Assembly (NCBI GenBank): GCA_030425045.1
Contig: JAUHVL010000009.1
Location: 62,001-126,000, forward strand
DNA length: 64,000 bases
Direction: 5' to 3'
DNA from: a bacterium
GTDB lineage: Bacteria > Bdellovibrionota > Bacteriovoracia > Bacteriovoracales > Bacteriovoracaceae
Below the pieces are notes generated by a model that was given only the letters and a program-made list of their open reading frames with translations, was not told the origin of the DNA and made no database searches. The position numbers and the translations under genes were made by a program. Below are positions 25,293-34,699 of this stretch, piece after piece. Positions within the stretch are counted from its first letter, which is position 1. Each line of letters opens with the position of its first letter.

Positions 25293-26246
25293 TTAATTTA
25301 ACTCTGCTGCTTTTTCTGCACAAAACCTTGGATGTTTAACTTCTTTATTTTTATCAAGACAAATAACAATCTCACCAGTTCGTAGAGGAACCGCCAGTCT
25401 TCTTATTTCAAGATTTTCAAAATAAGTATTACCAGGAATAAAGATTGAGAAAACCTCACCTGTAGGATAAAACTGAGCTGCTAGCGTTTGAAAAGAGTAA
25501 GTCCCACCATTGAAGTTAATCTCAACGACTTCTTTTATTGAACCCACTTCTAAATTTCCGTCTTCTGAAAACTTAACCGCGGTTTTTCTTTTTGGATCTG
25601 TATAAAGAGTCACCACACCAATATTTTTAGTTTGATATTTGAGCTCTTCTCCCTCTTTAAGTGTAAAAAAGCGAGGTGTTCCGTTTTTATGAAAAGCAAC
25701 TTCCGAAGATTGAAAAATATGTACATTTTGCTCGCCAAACTTAATAAAAGAATCGTCAGAAAGTTTATTGGCGTAAGCGATATTACCTTGTTCATCAAGT
25801 TCTAAAAAAGACTTGAACCGTATATTTAATTTCGCATACTCAGTCTCAAACCACTTCTGAGACATGGAGTTACACCCCATCTTATACCGACCGTTTGGAT
25901 GAAAGCTGATAATACGCCCCATTTCCATTCCATTTTGAAATCTTTTATTACAGTCTAATAATAAGGAACTTCCATCTGGGAGTAAGTAGGTAAGATAACC
26001 TATTTGCCCTACCATCATAATTTTACCATTTTCATCGAGCCAAAAATGATTGCCAAATTCAATGACATTATTATCGGCCATTTCAAAGGTATAAGGTTTT
26101 ATAAAGCTACCCGTATGAAGTTTTTCTGTTCCGCTATAAAAAGAAAAATTCGTTACTTCGACATCTTTTCCTTGAATAGAAAAAGTTTTTGAAGATCCCA
26201 TAGAGTTTAAGCTCAATAAGAAAATTAGTACTGCAAATAATTTCAT
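25293..26246 (-). CDS. Secreted MORN-like repeat protein (317 aa)
   Basis: The signal peptide (MKLFAVLIFLLSLNSMGSS) leads into MORN/YwqK-like units: LDENGKIMMVG, FHPNGRYKMG, FHKNGTPRFF, FSEDGNLEVG and FYPTGEVF. Its layout parallels the protein at 12020-13084 (starting IQGKDVEVTNFSF against IHGKVVKTSRLSG). The C-terminus has two cysteines (VICLDK, PRFCAEK). It lies 10 bp from the preceding small gene and 11 bp from the following one, inside the all-exported operon. The function is unknown; such sheets often bind or coat rather than catalyse. Confidence 0.7.
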   Translation of the reverse strand: MKLFAVLIFLLSLNSMGSSKTFSIQGKDVEVTNFSFYSGTEKLHTGSFIKPYTFEMADNNVIEFGNHFWLDENGKIMMVGQIGYLTYLLPDGSSLLLDCNKRFQNGMEMGRIISFHPNGRYKMGCNSMSQKWFETEYAKLNIRFKSFLELDEQGNIAYANKLSDDSFIKFGEQNVHIFQSSEVAFHKNGTPRFFTLKEGEELKYQTKNIGVVTLYTDPKRKTAVKFSEDGNLEVGSIKEVVEINFNGGTYSFQTLAAQFYPTGEVFSIFIPGNTYFENLEIRRLAVPLRTGEIVICLDKNKEVKHPRFCAEKAAELN

Positions 26247-26255
26247 GTTAATCCC

Positions 26256-26588
26256 TTAGAGACAAGGTTTAACAAGACGACGACCTTGCCAAAACGATTG
26301 CTGATCGACCCCAAGATAACTTACGCCATCTCTTGTTTCCATTGCATCTGTAAACATATATCCAGAGCTCGAATTGTCGAAGTATTCGTCATTAATAAGA
26401 TCAACAAGCTCCTCAGCATCACCTTTAAAACAAATATTCTCTTTACCCCAAGCAAAATTTGCTAGACATGATTTATGACGAGTTGTGATGAGATCATAAG
26501 TTTCATCAGTAAAGCGATCATAACAACGTAGCTGAACATTAGCTGCTGATACATTTAAACAAATAAAGAATAATAATAGTAATTTCAT
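26256..26588 (-). CDS. Small secreted Cys-containing protein (110 aa)
   Basis: ATG 26588 is the start that yields a signal peptide directly (MKLLLLFFICLNVSA); it lies 3 bp beyond the protease stop. The mature chain has four cysteines (LRCYDR, KSCLAN, ENICFK, KPCL), consistent with two disulfides. It is a protein of inhibitor or chaperone size immediately downstream of the subtilase. A protease inhibitor or propeptide-like partner is possible but not shown by any motif. Confidence 0.65.
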   Translation of the reverse strand: MKLLLLFFICLNVSAANVQLRCYDRFTDETYDLITTRHKSCLANFAWGKENICFKGDAEELVDLINDEYFDNSSSGYMFTDAMETRDGVSYLGVDQQSFWQGRRLVKPCL

Positions 26589-26590
26589 TT

Positions 26591-29434
26591 TCACCTCACC
26601 TCTTGCCAATTGATTGGCACGATACCTAATTCGATTTTATTTTCACGCTTACATATTAATAAATAAGAATAAAAGTCTTCATTTTTTAATTGCTTTGGCC
26701 CCATATTGGCACACCCTCTAGGGATTCCCACTGACGAAAAAAATGGTCTTATAAAGCTGTCATCCTTAAACACCATAGAATAAAGCCTGTCACCAAAAAT
26801 CATCGTCGAGTCGATATAGATTGCTGGGTATAGCGTGTTTTCGACTTGAGCGTTGATAGGCGAAAAGCTTTCACTAAACTGAGTTTCCTGAAAAGTGGAG
26901 TCACGATTAATGGGAAGTTTTAACGAATACTCGTTAGAAATGGCATGAATATAATAACGACTATTAATAAAAAACTTATTTTTGTCATGACCAGAGATCA
27001 CTTCAAAAATAGGATCAGACCAAAGTCCTGTATTAAAATTGATATCTTCCCTATCGAACTGGCCGAGATCTATTCTTACTTCATTTCTTTTATTATTTCT
27101 TCTGATAAAAGCATTACCTTGGACTGCACCTTTATTATCAAACATTGTGACAAGGCTATTATTTGAAATATCATTATTTGGCCTAAAAGAAATCGTTTGA
27201 ATACTTTTAGTATTAGCAATCGTTAAACTAATATATTTTTTATTCGTATGTTGACCTATACTAAACATCCCTTGTATTTCACCTCTTCTTCGCTGAAGAG
27301 CTGTTTGCTGACTTGGGTTTTCTAAATGAATAAGCTCATTCCAAGGTAAGTCGTATTTTTCAATTAAATCATCAATAAAATCATCGCTATTAATGGCCCT
27401 TAAGTTCACTGTAATTTTGTTTTGAGAAGTCACTGGCTCAAAATAGTATAAATGATATTTTTTCTGAGCCTCAGGTCTTTCATCTAAAAAGTCATCTGTC
27501 TGATCGAGTTCAGGGGTTTTATAGTATTTATAAATTGCAGGCAACATAAGCTGACCTAATCGAGTTTGAGTTTTTACCCAAGAAAATTGCTCTTTTCTTG
27601 ATCTGCTGATTGGTAATCCCTCAAATTCAGAGATGGGGAAATACCACCTATTTTGTGATATAACGGCAGAACCATCCAAATTTAAAAACTCCAAAATTAA
27701 ATTTTTTCGCTCAAGATCCATGCCGTAAACAAAAAGATCGGTCTTTCCATCTAGGTTTGTATCGTTTGCAAAAATACCTAGCAGTTGATGATAGTTCTTC
27801 AACTTCAATTGTGTTGCAACAGGACCATCTTTTTTAATAGTGAGAAGACTAACGTCAATATCTCGATCAACTTTACTGTCGGTATAGACAATTGGATTTT
27901 CTAATAAACGGTGAGGGTCACTGACAAAGTTGCCGATAAAAAAAGAACGTCGACCACCAGCATGAAGAAGTTTATCCAGTCCATTTCCAGCGACGGAAAT
28001 GAAGTTGTCTTGATTAAGAGTCCTAGCAAACATTAATGTTGTTGCTGTAGTTTGGGTGAACTCACCTACTTTAATTGTCACAACTAGCTTAGCATTATTA
28101 TCTGCTAGTTCGTTTACAATCTTACCCTTTACTTTTAATAACTTCGTTTCTCCACCAGAAATAGTTTCAATTGTATTTGTCGTATTATCTAGTTTTAAGG
28201 CCTCCGATTCGATCACTGTTTTTACTTCAATATTACTTACCGTTTTGAGATAATTCTTAATTGGTAATTCAAACTCAAAGGTTTTTGACTGAGTATCGTA
28301 TTTCACATCTAGTAGGTTTTTATAGGAAGGACTTAAAAAAGTTTTAGGCTCAGCGGCAAGCGCCTTTTTCATCGACGCTCGTGCAAACTTACTAAACTTA
28401 TCTCCCTTAACGATATCGATTGCTGAGCTATAAAGTTTTGCTTTCATCGCATCTACACCAATGCGAGGATCGAGAAGTCTCATATTTGCCAGTATGGCCG
28501 AAATAAAAGGAGCCGCCTGAGATGTTCCCTTTAATGATTCGTAGCCTTTTATTCGCAAAATATCTGACTCAATATCAGTTGCAGGATATGTCGAAACAAT
28601 TTGATCACCAGGAGCAAGGATATCTACTTTTCCACCATAATTTGAAAATTCACTATAAAGTCCATCCACACCATAAGACCCAACACAAATTACATCTTCA
28701 TAGGTACAAGGATAAATCGGAATTTCTTTATTATTATTTCCTGCAGCTGCAACGATAGCGACATTATTTCTTTTTGCATATGCGATAGCATCTCTCATTC
28801 TTTGAGTCTCGACAAGACTAGGAAATCCTAATGATAGGTTCACCACATCCGCTTCGTTTTTAACGGCGAAAATAATTCCATCAGCAATAACATCAGTAAT
28901 CAGCTTTCTTCTATTATTTTCAGTATAGACATAACCTTCAAGCATCGGATCAAGTACTTTGACAGGCATAATTAAAACATTTTGATGAGCAGCTCCTCTT
29001 ACGCCAAATTCATTTTTATTAGCAGCAATAATACCTGCCACATGAGTACCATGTCCGTCATCATCGATAACGTTTCGATCTCTTTTGAAGGCATTATACC
29101 CATGACAAGCTTTTTCAATTTTTTCTTCATTACTTTCAGGAAGCTCGGGACATGTTTTTTTATTTTGCCAAAATCTTCCTTTTAAATCAGGATGAAAAAT
29201 ATCAACACCTGTATCAACAACCGCAACCACGGCCTTTCGATGAGCGGGTACTTCGATATCAGTCCACTCAATATCGATACCTTCAATTCCTTTTATTTCT
29301 CTTCGACTAAATTCACTATCATCGACAAGTAATGTTTGACCTTTATTGAAAAGACCCCACTGACGAGTTAATAACGTATCTGTTGCTTGTGTGTTAAGTG
29401 CTATTATTGAAAGAAGTGCTAATAGTTTTTTCAT
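26591..29434 (-). CDS. Secreted subtilisin-like serine protease (S8) with large C-terminal region
   Basis: The 947-aa protease has a signal peptide (MKKLLALLSIIALNTQA) and then the S8 domain with the full triad: Asp74 in VVDTGVDIFHPD, His128 in DDDGHGTHVAG and Ser near 305 in GTSQAAPF, plus the oxyanion Asn in AAAGNNN. There is no obvious long propeptide: the domain starts by residue 60. The C-terminal 580 residues are beta-rich, with a calcium-type loop DTNLDGKTDLFVYG near residue 570. It probably degrades host or envelope proteins outside the cell. Its ATG overlaps the stop of the 1015-aa gene (ATGA). Confidence 0.93.
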   Translation of the reverse strand: MKKLLALLSIIALNTQATDTLLTRQWGLFNKGQTLLVDDSEFSRREIKGIEGIDIEWTDIEVPAHRKAVVAVVDTGVDIFHPDLKGRFWQNKKTCPELPESNEEKIEKACHGYNAFKRDRNVIDDDGHGTHVAGIIAANKNEFGVRGAAHQNVLIMPVKVLDPMLEGYVYTENNRRKLITDVIADGIIFAVKNEADVVNLSLGFPSLVETQRMRDAIAYAKRNNVAIVAAAGNNNKEIPIYPCTYEDVICVGSYGVDGLYSEFSNYGGKVDILAPGDQIVSTYPATDIESDILRIKGYESLKGTSQAAPFISAILANMRLLDPRIGVDAMKAKLYSSAIDIVKGDKFSKFARASMKKALAAEPKTFLSPSYKNLLDVKYDTQSKTFEFELPIKNYLKTVSNIEVKTVIESEALKLDNTTNTIETISGGETKLLKVKGKIVNELADNNAKLVVTIKVGEFTQTTATTLMFARTLNQDNFISVAGNGLDKLLHAGGRRSFFIGNFVSDPHRLLENPIVYTDSKVDRDIDVSLLTIKKDGPVATQLKLKNYHQLLGIFANDTNLDGKTDLFVYGMDLERKNLILEFLNLDGSAVISQNRWYFPISEFEGLPISRSRKEQFSWVKTQTRLGQLMLPAIYKYYKTPELDQTDDFLDERPEAQKKYHLYYFEPVTSQNKITVNLRAINSDDFIDDLIEKYDLPWNELIHLENPSQQTALQRRRGEIQGMFSIGQHTNKKYISLTIANTKSIQTISFRPNNDISNNSLVTMFDNKGAVQGNAFIRRNNKRNEVRIDLGQFDREDINFNTGLWSDPIFEVISGHDKNKFFINSRYYIHAISNEYSLKLPINRDSTFQETQFSESFSPINAQVENTLYPAIYIDSTMIFGDRLYSMVFKDDSFIRPFFSSVGIPRGCANMGPKQLKNEDFYSYLLICKRENKIELGIVPINWQEVR

Positions 29435-32400
29435 TGCAGCTCCCTCAACCAGCTACCGTAGAACTCTCCACTTTGCATGCCAATTTTTTCTAAAAGAGTT
29501 GAAACGGGTCCATTCCAATAACGTCCACCATGGATATTTCCAATAGTATGAGACCGGATCGGTTCATTTAATATTTCTGAGTTTTTTCTAAAGCCATTTA
29601 TAGTAGCGTGAACAAAAACATTTTCACTGCCAACAAGCTCAATAATTTTATGAGCAGGAGTATCCTCGTTATACATCGTTAAAAATTTCATCATACACTG
29701 GAGATACTTCTCTCCTTTGACAATCATCCACTTTCCATCTCTTTTAACACGAGCAACCTGATTACATTTTCTAAACTGAACAATTGATTTACATTCTTGT
29801 TGATTATCGTCATTACCTGAGGATTGACGACAATCACTTCCGATCACTTTAAGATCATTTTCTTTTAATGAAATGAGTTTTTTCACACCTTCTTCATAAA
29901 TATTCATATGAGAAGTTATTTCATAAAGCTGTAGTCCTCCGAGACCTTCAATCATTTCGTCTGAGAAAAGTTCTCTTCTAAAGTCTCTTTTAATTTCGTT
30001 AGTCTTTCTCTTTATTCGTCTAACGCCTGTACTCCAACCTTGATAACGAGTTGTTAGCCTGACAAAGGGGTGCTCAATCACATTGTGATCCATAGGAACT
30101 CTCCCCTCGAAAGAGGCCATTTTAGTTTTAGAGCTTCCGTGAATTGTTTGACCAGGGTTTTTATCAGCATTATTATTTAGCGCTCCTTCAAAATCTTCAA
30201 AGTGCTTCTTGATATAAAAATTTAAGAGATCCGTTACAAAAGCTTGATAATTAAATCCCGTTATTTTTGAAAATTTTAAGTCTAAAAATCTATACTCTCG
30301 ATCACGATGGTCTTTAAATAAAAGATCCGTACTATTACTAATTGATTTGTCGTAAAGAAATAAAAATCTAAATCGAAAAGACTTATCTAAAAAGCTTGCT
30401 TTAAACTCGTAATGATCTGTTACTTCATCTAATAGTTCAGTTGAGTTATTTTCTAATAAATCGTGTAACGAACGTCCGACAGCTACGATATCCCCTTGCT
30501 CTGGATTGATATTTAAGTTATAGAGGTTTGTTTCGTATTCACCTTTTCTTCTTTTGGCATTCACATTAAGAATCGGAATATGGTAGCTGACATTTAGCAG
30601 AAAGCTTAATTCGAAGGCCTTTCCTTTATCTACATAGACTTGAACAATATCACTGCTTTTTCTATAAATTTGCATTCGACGAACAAAGTCTTTCTTGGCA
30701 TTAAGACCAAATGAGACGCCCGTTTCTCCAAAGTAAACTCCTGCACCAGCAGAGACAGATGGAACGATTTTATCTGTAATGATGAGAGATTCCCCCACAC
30801 TTAAAGATTCATTTACAGACCTTACAATTTCTTTTGTTACATCTCTTTGGTCTTCTTCTTGATCCTCATAAGCCGGCATAGAAGCTAACTTATCAAGAGA
30901 CTCTTTTAAATCTTTTTTGATGAGAGGAACAATCATATTTCGGTATGGTTCTTCAAATGTTTTTTTCAAACTTTGAACCGGTCTTAAATGAGAGAATGTT
31001 CTAATAAAACTTCCTGTTGCTTTGGAATGAACATTCACTAAGGTCGGAACATTTTCAAAACCAATATGAACTCCGGCCGTTGCTGCATACCCAAAAGTAT
31101 CGGCCATTTGTACCAAATTATCTGTACCAAAATAATTACCGACAACAATATCTCTTGAAAGAATAAGTGTTCCATCAAGGACAGGACTGGTCCAATATCC
31201 GACGCCAAACTCTAAAAGCTCACCCGTTTCAATAAAATGGTTGAGACCTTTTTCAAATTGATCTTGATGAAAAGCAATCTTTTGATCAGTTGGATTAAAA
31301 GCACTCAGTTCAGCATTCACTCTCAACATCAATTCATCGATTCCCGTTTTTTGAAGTTTGTTAAAAATAAAATATTCGAAGTCTTTAAAGGGACTTTCGG
31401 TATCCCCATGAGAAAAACGTGTCGCATAACCTTCCCATGTTTCACGAGTAAGTTTTCCCTTAACTAACTCTTCGCCATGAGATATCTCTGCATTGACATC
31501 AAGCTTGTCATGATCAAGCTCAAATAAAGTAATAAGACTATTTCTTCTCGCTATAAGCTTTTCAACAATTAGTTTCTCAACACTTTCAGGAAAATATGAT
31601 TTTTTAACAATATCGACAAAGTCATAGCGATCTAATTTGGCCAGGCGATTTAAAATCCAATAGGCATCTTCAAGACCTGTATTTAAAAGGCCATAGGCAA
31701 AATGCTCAAGTGTAATGTGCTCATTATCTATTCTACCAACAGACCATTTAAATTTATTGACTGACTCTTTGAGATCAGCAAGAGCGTAAGGAACAGCAAG
31801 TGCGCGAAGGACTCGATCTTCTAAAGGTCTCGGTGGGTTACCAACGGGAACACCTAAGGCAACATTATAATGATCTCTTTGCGAAGGAGTCATGACGGCC
31901 ACATCATAAAGAGAGACCGTTAGCTTATCGTTATCTTTATCATCATCATTGACAAGCCAACGTGAACTGGCACCGTAGGTATTATTCACAATGGCCTTTC
32001 CATCACCAATTAAATTATTTTTTTCCTCAAGCGAAGAGAATGTTAAATTAAGTTTTTTAACATACTTAATTTCAGGAATTTTATAACCAAGTTTTTTTAA
32101 TAAATTTTTACGAAGTAAAATGGTGTGTAGCTCTCTATGCATAAGAACAATATGATAAGAATTCTCATCTCTTTTAAGCGCATTAAATCTCATTAGCCCA
32201 GTATAAGAAAGCATGGTCCCGGTAAAGTCTAGGTCCATTTCATTTTCTACTTCAGGAGCAAGACTTCCTTTTTCATCGGACCATATTTCACTTTCATGAG
32301 GATTCATTAGAGCGATATTCACACCTCTTTCATGAAGCTTTAATACCTCTTCTGGAGAAATTGAGCGTCCATTGAAATTCAAATCCTGCGCAGGCAGTTT

Positions 32401-32478
32401 CATTTCTTTCAAAGGAATAGAGACTTCGTAGGCATACAAAGACGTCAAAGCGAATAAGGTAAGTAGGAGTACTCTCAT
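29431..32478 (-). CDS. Large exported protein of unknown function (1015 aa), leads the protease operon
   Basis: The signal peptide MRVLLLTLFALTSLYA is followed by about 1000 residues without a domain I recognise. An N-terminal third carries VLMHRELHTILLRKNLLKKLGY. The centre has beta-rich segments reminiscent of a barrel or passenger (VVGNYFGTDNLVQMADTFGYAATAGVHIG, VPSVSAGAGVYFGETGVSFGLNAKKDF). The C-terminus has paired cysteines (SDCRQS, QECKS, FRKCNQ, LQCMMK). The stop overlaps the subtilase start by 4 bp, so the two are made together. It could be an outer-membrane or extracellular partner of the protease. Confidence 0.7.
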   Translation of the reverse strand: MRVLLLTLFALTSLYAYEVSIPLKEMKLPAQDLNFNGRSISPEEVLKLHERGVNIALMNPHESEIWSDEKGSLAPEVENEMDLDFTGTMLSYTGLMRFNALKRDENSYHIVLMHRELHTILLRKNLLKKLGYKIPEIKYVKKLNLTFSSLEEKNNLIGDGKAIVNNTYGASSRWLVNDDDKDNDKLTVSLYDVAVMTPSQRDHYNVALGVPVGNPPRPLEDRVLRALAVPYALADLKESVNKFKWSVGRIDNEHITLEHFAYGLLNTGLEDAYWILNRLAKLDRYDFVDIVKKSYFPESVEKLIVEKLIARRNSLITLFELDHDKLDVNAEISHGEELVKGKLTRETWEGYATRFSHGDTESPFKDFEYFIFNKLQKTGIDELMLRVNAELSAFNPTDQKIAFHQDQFEKGLNHFIETGELLEFGVGYWTSPVLDGTLILSRDIVVGNYFGTDNLVQMADTFGYAATAGVHIGFENVPTLVNVHSKATGSFIRTFSHLRPVQSLKKTFEEPYRNMIVPLIKKDLKESLDKLASMPAYEDQEEDQRDVTKEIVRSVNESLSVGESLIITDKIVPSVSAGAGVYFGETGVSFGLNAKKDFVRRMQIYRKSSDIVQVYVDKGKAFELSFLLNVSYHIPILNVNAKRRKGEYETNLYNLNINPEQGDIVAVGRSLHDLLENNSTELLDEVTDHYEFKASFLDKSFRFRFLFLYDKSISNSTDLLFKDHRDREYRFLDLKFSKITGFNYQAFVTDLLNFYIKKHFEDFEGALNNNADKNPGQTIHGSSKTKMASFEGRVPMDHNVIEHPFVRLTTRYQGWSTGVRRIKRKTNEIKRDFRRELFSDEMIEGLGGLQLYEITSHMNIYEEGVKKLISLKENDLKVIGSDCRQSSGNDDNQQECKSIVQFRKCNQVARVKRDGKWMIVKGEKYLQCMMKFLTMYNEDTPAHKIIELVGSENVFVHATINGFRKNSEILNEPIRSHTIGNIHGGRYWNGPVSTLLEKIGMQSGEFYGSWLRELQ

Positions 32479-32587
32479 ACCTTTAAATTATCATAAGTGC
32501 CTATAATCATTTGCTTTTTTGTAAGATTTTCAATGGTGACTAAAGATGTGACACCAGTGGTACTTTTGAAAGTGTTGAAATCACAAA

Positions 32588-32612
32588 AAAAAGGGACCCT
32601 AAGGTCCCTTTT
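32588..32612 (-). terminator. Terminator of the triple-repeat protein gene
   Basis: The perfect 10-bp stem AAAAGGGACC (32589-32598) with GGTCCCTTTT (32603-32612) and a 4-base loop is followed by a T run on the minus strand. It isolates the gene at 32633-33559 from the protease operon, whose promoter must lie between about 32480 and 32580. Confidence 0.8.
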
Positions 32613-32632
32613 ATCTTCAACATTTTTTCAAA

Positions 32633-33559
32633 TTAATAAATTCTTGAATTGATTTCTGCGATTAAATTAGAAAGTCTATTGTCTAATCTATTTAATCTTC
32701 TTCTAAAGTCTTCTCTTTGAGACCAAGAGTAGACACTATCGACAGCAATTTGAGCGTTAACAATAAGTTCTCTCATTCTCACCATTGCTCTTTTTACTCT
32801 TCTCGCTGGTGCCATATTATTGATTCTTGTTTCAATAACATTAGCTTGTTCAATTAATGGTCTAATATTTCCTTCTGATAAATAATAAGGAACAGTCCAT
32901 CTCATTTCAGAGGCAAGAGTTGAAATTTTAGAAGCAACATCTAAAACTCTCCCATTAAAACCAAGACCAGGTCTTACTGGGTTTGTATAAATCTCGTTTC
33001 CACAACGAGCATTATTACGACACTGATAATAATCAGTGTTATAAGCATTCATACATTTAGAGACGACGTGATTCTTTGTTTGAAAACGATCTCTACTTTC
33101 ATCAGAGAAAACCTGTCCTCTTGATCTGGTCTCACATCTCACCATTGGTGCTGTATAAGATCCGTCGTTACAACTTACGTTTACACGACACTCAAAAGAA
33201 GTTGTTCTATAACTACTTTGACAAGAGTTGATTGCTCTTTCTCTCACGTTATAAGAATTTCTTCCTGATTCCGTAAAGAAAAGTCCATTCGATTCTGTAT
33301 TACATGAAACACGTGGGTATGTGACAACGCCACCACCGTTTCCACCAGTGTTACTACCTTGACAGTTTAGGTTTAAACGACAATCACCACTATTGGTTCC
33401 ATGAGACTGGTTACACCTTCTCACTGTATTTCTCGAAGCCTCAGTTCTTGTTTGCCCTTTACCAGCAAAGTTTAAACCATTTGAGCTTGTACTACATCTC
33501 CATGCGGCTTCAGCAGAAAATGTTAACCCTAACATTACACTTAAAATTAAAGTTTTCAT
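32633..33559 (-). CDS. Secreted protein with three tandem Cys-rich repeats
   Basis: After a signal peptide (MKTLILSVMLGLTFSAEA) come three repeats of about 50 residues, each with a first Cys followed by an SxG-x-x-F motif, then spaced cysteines: RCSTSSNGLNF...VRRCNQ...DCRLNLNC; SCNTESNGLFF...INSCQS...ECRVNVSC; RCETRSRGQVF...VSKCMN...QCRNNARC. Each unit has four Cys. They are separated by a Gly/Asn linker (GSNTGGNGGG) after repeat one. The C-terminal 110 residues are helical and Arg-rich (AMVRMRELIVNAQIAVDSV, EDFRRRLNRLDNRLSNLIAEI). Carbohydrate or protein binding is plausible; no family is recognised. Confidence 0.72.
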   Translation of the reverse strand: MKTLILSVMLGLTFSAEAAWRCSTSSNGLNFAGKGQTRTEASRNTVRRCNQSHGTNSGDCRLNLNCQGSNTGGNGGGVVTYPRVSCNTESNGLFFTESGRNSYNVRERAINSCQSSYRTTSFECRVNVSCNDGSYTAPMVRCETRSRGQVFSDESRDRFQTKNHVVSKCMNAYNTDYYQCRNNARCGNEIYTNPVRPGLGFNGRVLDVASKISTLASEMRWTVPYYLSEGNIRPLIEQANVIETRINNMAPARRVKRAMVRMRELIVNAQIAVDSVYSWSQREDFRRRLNRLDNRLSNLIAEINSRIY

Positions 33560-33580
33560 CTTAATTCCTTAAACAACAAA

Positions 33581-33599
33581 GGCCCACTTTTCGTGGGCC
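33581..33599 (-). terminator. Terminator of the lipoprotein gene
   Basis: A perfect 7-bp stem GGCCCAC (33581-33587) with GTGGGCC (33593-33599) lies directly after the minus-strand lipoprotein gene; on that strand the sequence beyond it is T-rich (TTTGTTGTTT). The T tract is interrupted, so the terminator may be moderate. Confidence 0.55.
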
Positions 33600-33613
33600 A
33601 TCGTTTTTATACA

Positions 33614-34486
33614 TTATTTAATATTAAACATTGGTAGAAGTTCTGCTTCAATTCTTTGAGAGCTTACACCAATTTTGTCAGCGATTTTATCAAGAACAAC
33701 TTCTTTTTTGTCTTCATCAACTGAAGCCTCAAGAATTTCTGTCATCGAAGTTCCTGTAAACTCTAACATCCCTTTAGTAAGAGCATCTTGATCAGCTTGA
33801 GTTAATTCACCTTTTGATGAACCTTTCTTAAGCATTTCATTAGCTGTATCACCAAGAGAAACAAGAGCTTTTGCTGTATCAAAAGGAAGCTTCATCGACA
33901 TAGAAAGCTTCGCTGAACGACGGATAAAGTCTTCACTTTGAGCTCTACCGGCCATAAGAGCAACGTCTTTTGTTTCCGTTTCATCTTCATAGATTTCAAA
34001 AGAGTTAACACCTTCAAACCATAGGAAGTTTCCGAAAGCATCAAATTCTTCAGTAACAACTTCGTAATCTGTACCCGTTGCTTCACCGTTTACGTCACCA
34101 TTTAAGATGTCATCAACTTCGATATCTCTGAACTCTTGTGCCGTTGCATCGAAATTGTTTCTATAAAAGTCATAGTAAACAATTGATCTTAAGTACTGAA
34201 GACTAAAAGCTTTGTACTCACCATAAAGAGCATCCCAGATAACGAAATAATCGTCTTCACCAGGGATAGCAGAACGGATTGTTTGGTTAATATCTAACTC
34301 AAGCTCTGATTCATTTAATGGATTAGCTCCATCAACGTAGTTTAATGAATCGAGAAAGTGAGCAACTGTAATAGAAGGTGATTGATAAGTCCCAAATGTG
34401 GAAGTACCACCACCTGAACAAGAACCTAAAACTAGAGCTGCGGCCATAGACGCACCAATAGCGAGGTTTTTCATTTCTTTTTTCAT
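33614..34486 (-). CDS. Lipoprotein of unknown function (290 aa)
   Basis: ATG 34486 follows a strong GGAGGAG site. The lipoprotein signal MKKEMKNLAIGASMAAALVLGSC has lipobox LGSC, and the next residues SGGG would keep it on the outer membrane rather than signal retention. The mature domain is acidic and mostly helical (DEDKKEVVLDKIADKIGVSSQRIEAELLPMFNIK), with no Cys other than the lipidated one. No family is recognised. It is flanked by terminators or gaps and is probably monocistronic. Confidence 0.75.
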   Translation of the reverse strand: MKKEMKNLAIGASMAAALVLGSCSGGGTSTFGTYQSPSITVAHFLDSLNYVDGANPLNESELELDINQTIRSAIPGEDDYFVIWDALYGEYKAFSLQYLRSIVYYDFYRNNFDATAQEFRDIEVDDILNGDVNGEATGTDYEVVTEEFDAFGNFLWFEGVNSFEIYEDETETKDVALMAGRAQSEDFIRRSAKLSMSMKLPFDTAKALVSLGDTANEMLKKGSSKGELTQADQDALTKGMLEFTGTSMTEILEASVDEDKKEVVLDKIADKIGVSSQRIEAELLPMFNIK

Positions 34487-34699
34487 ATTCTCCTCCACAA
34501 AATATGTATTGCCTCGTAAAGCGTGCGCCGTTTATATCTTCCTTTTGAAGTCACGACAACTCATGTCAGAAGTTTACAGACATTAACAATTTTTCATAGT
34601 CAATGTGACACCATTAAGAAAATAGTGTGAAAGCTAATTTAGTAACTTGCTGATTTCAAATTTTTAATTTCTTGATTGCGAGATTAACAAAAGAAAAAA

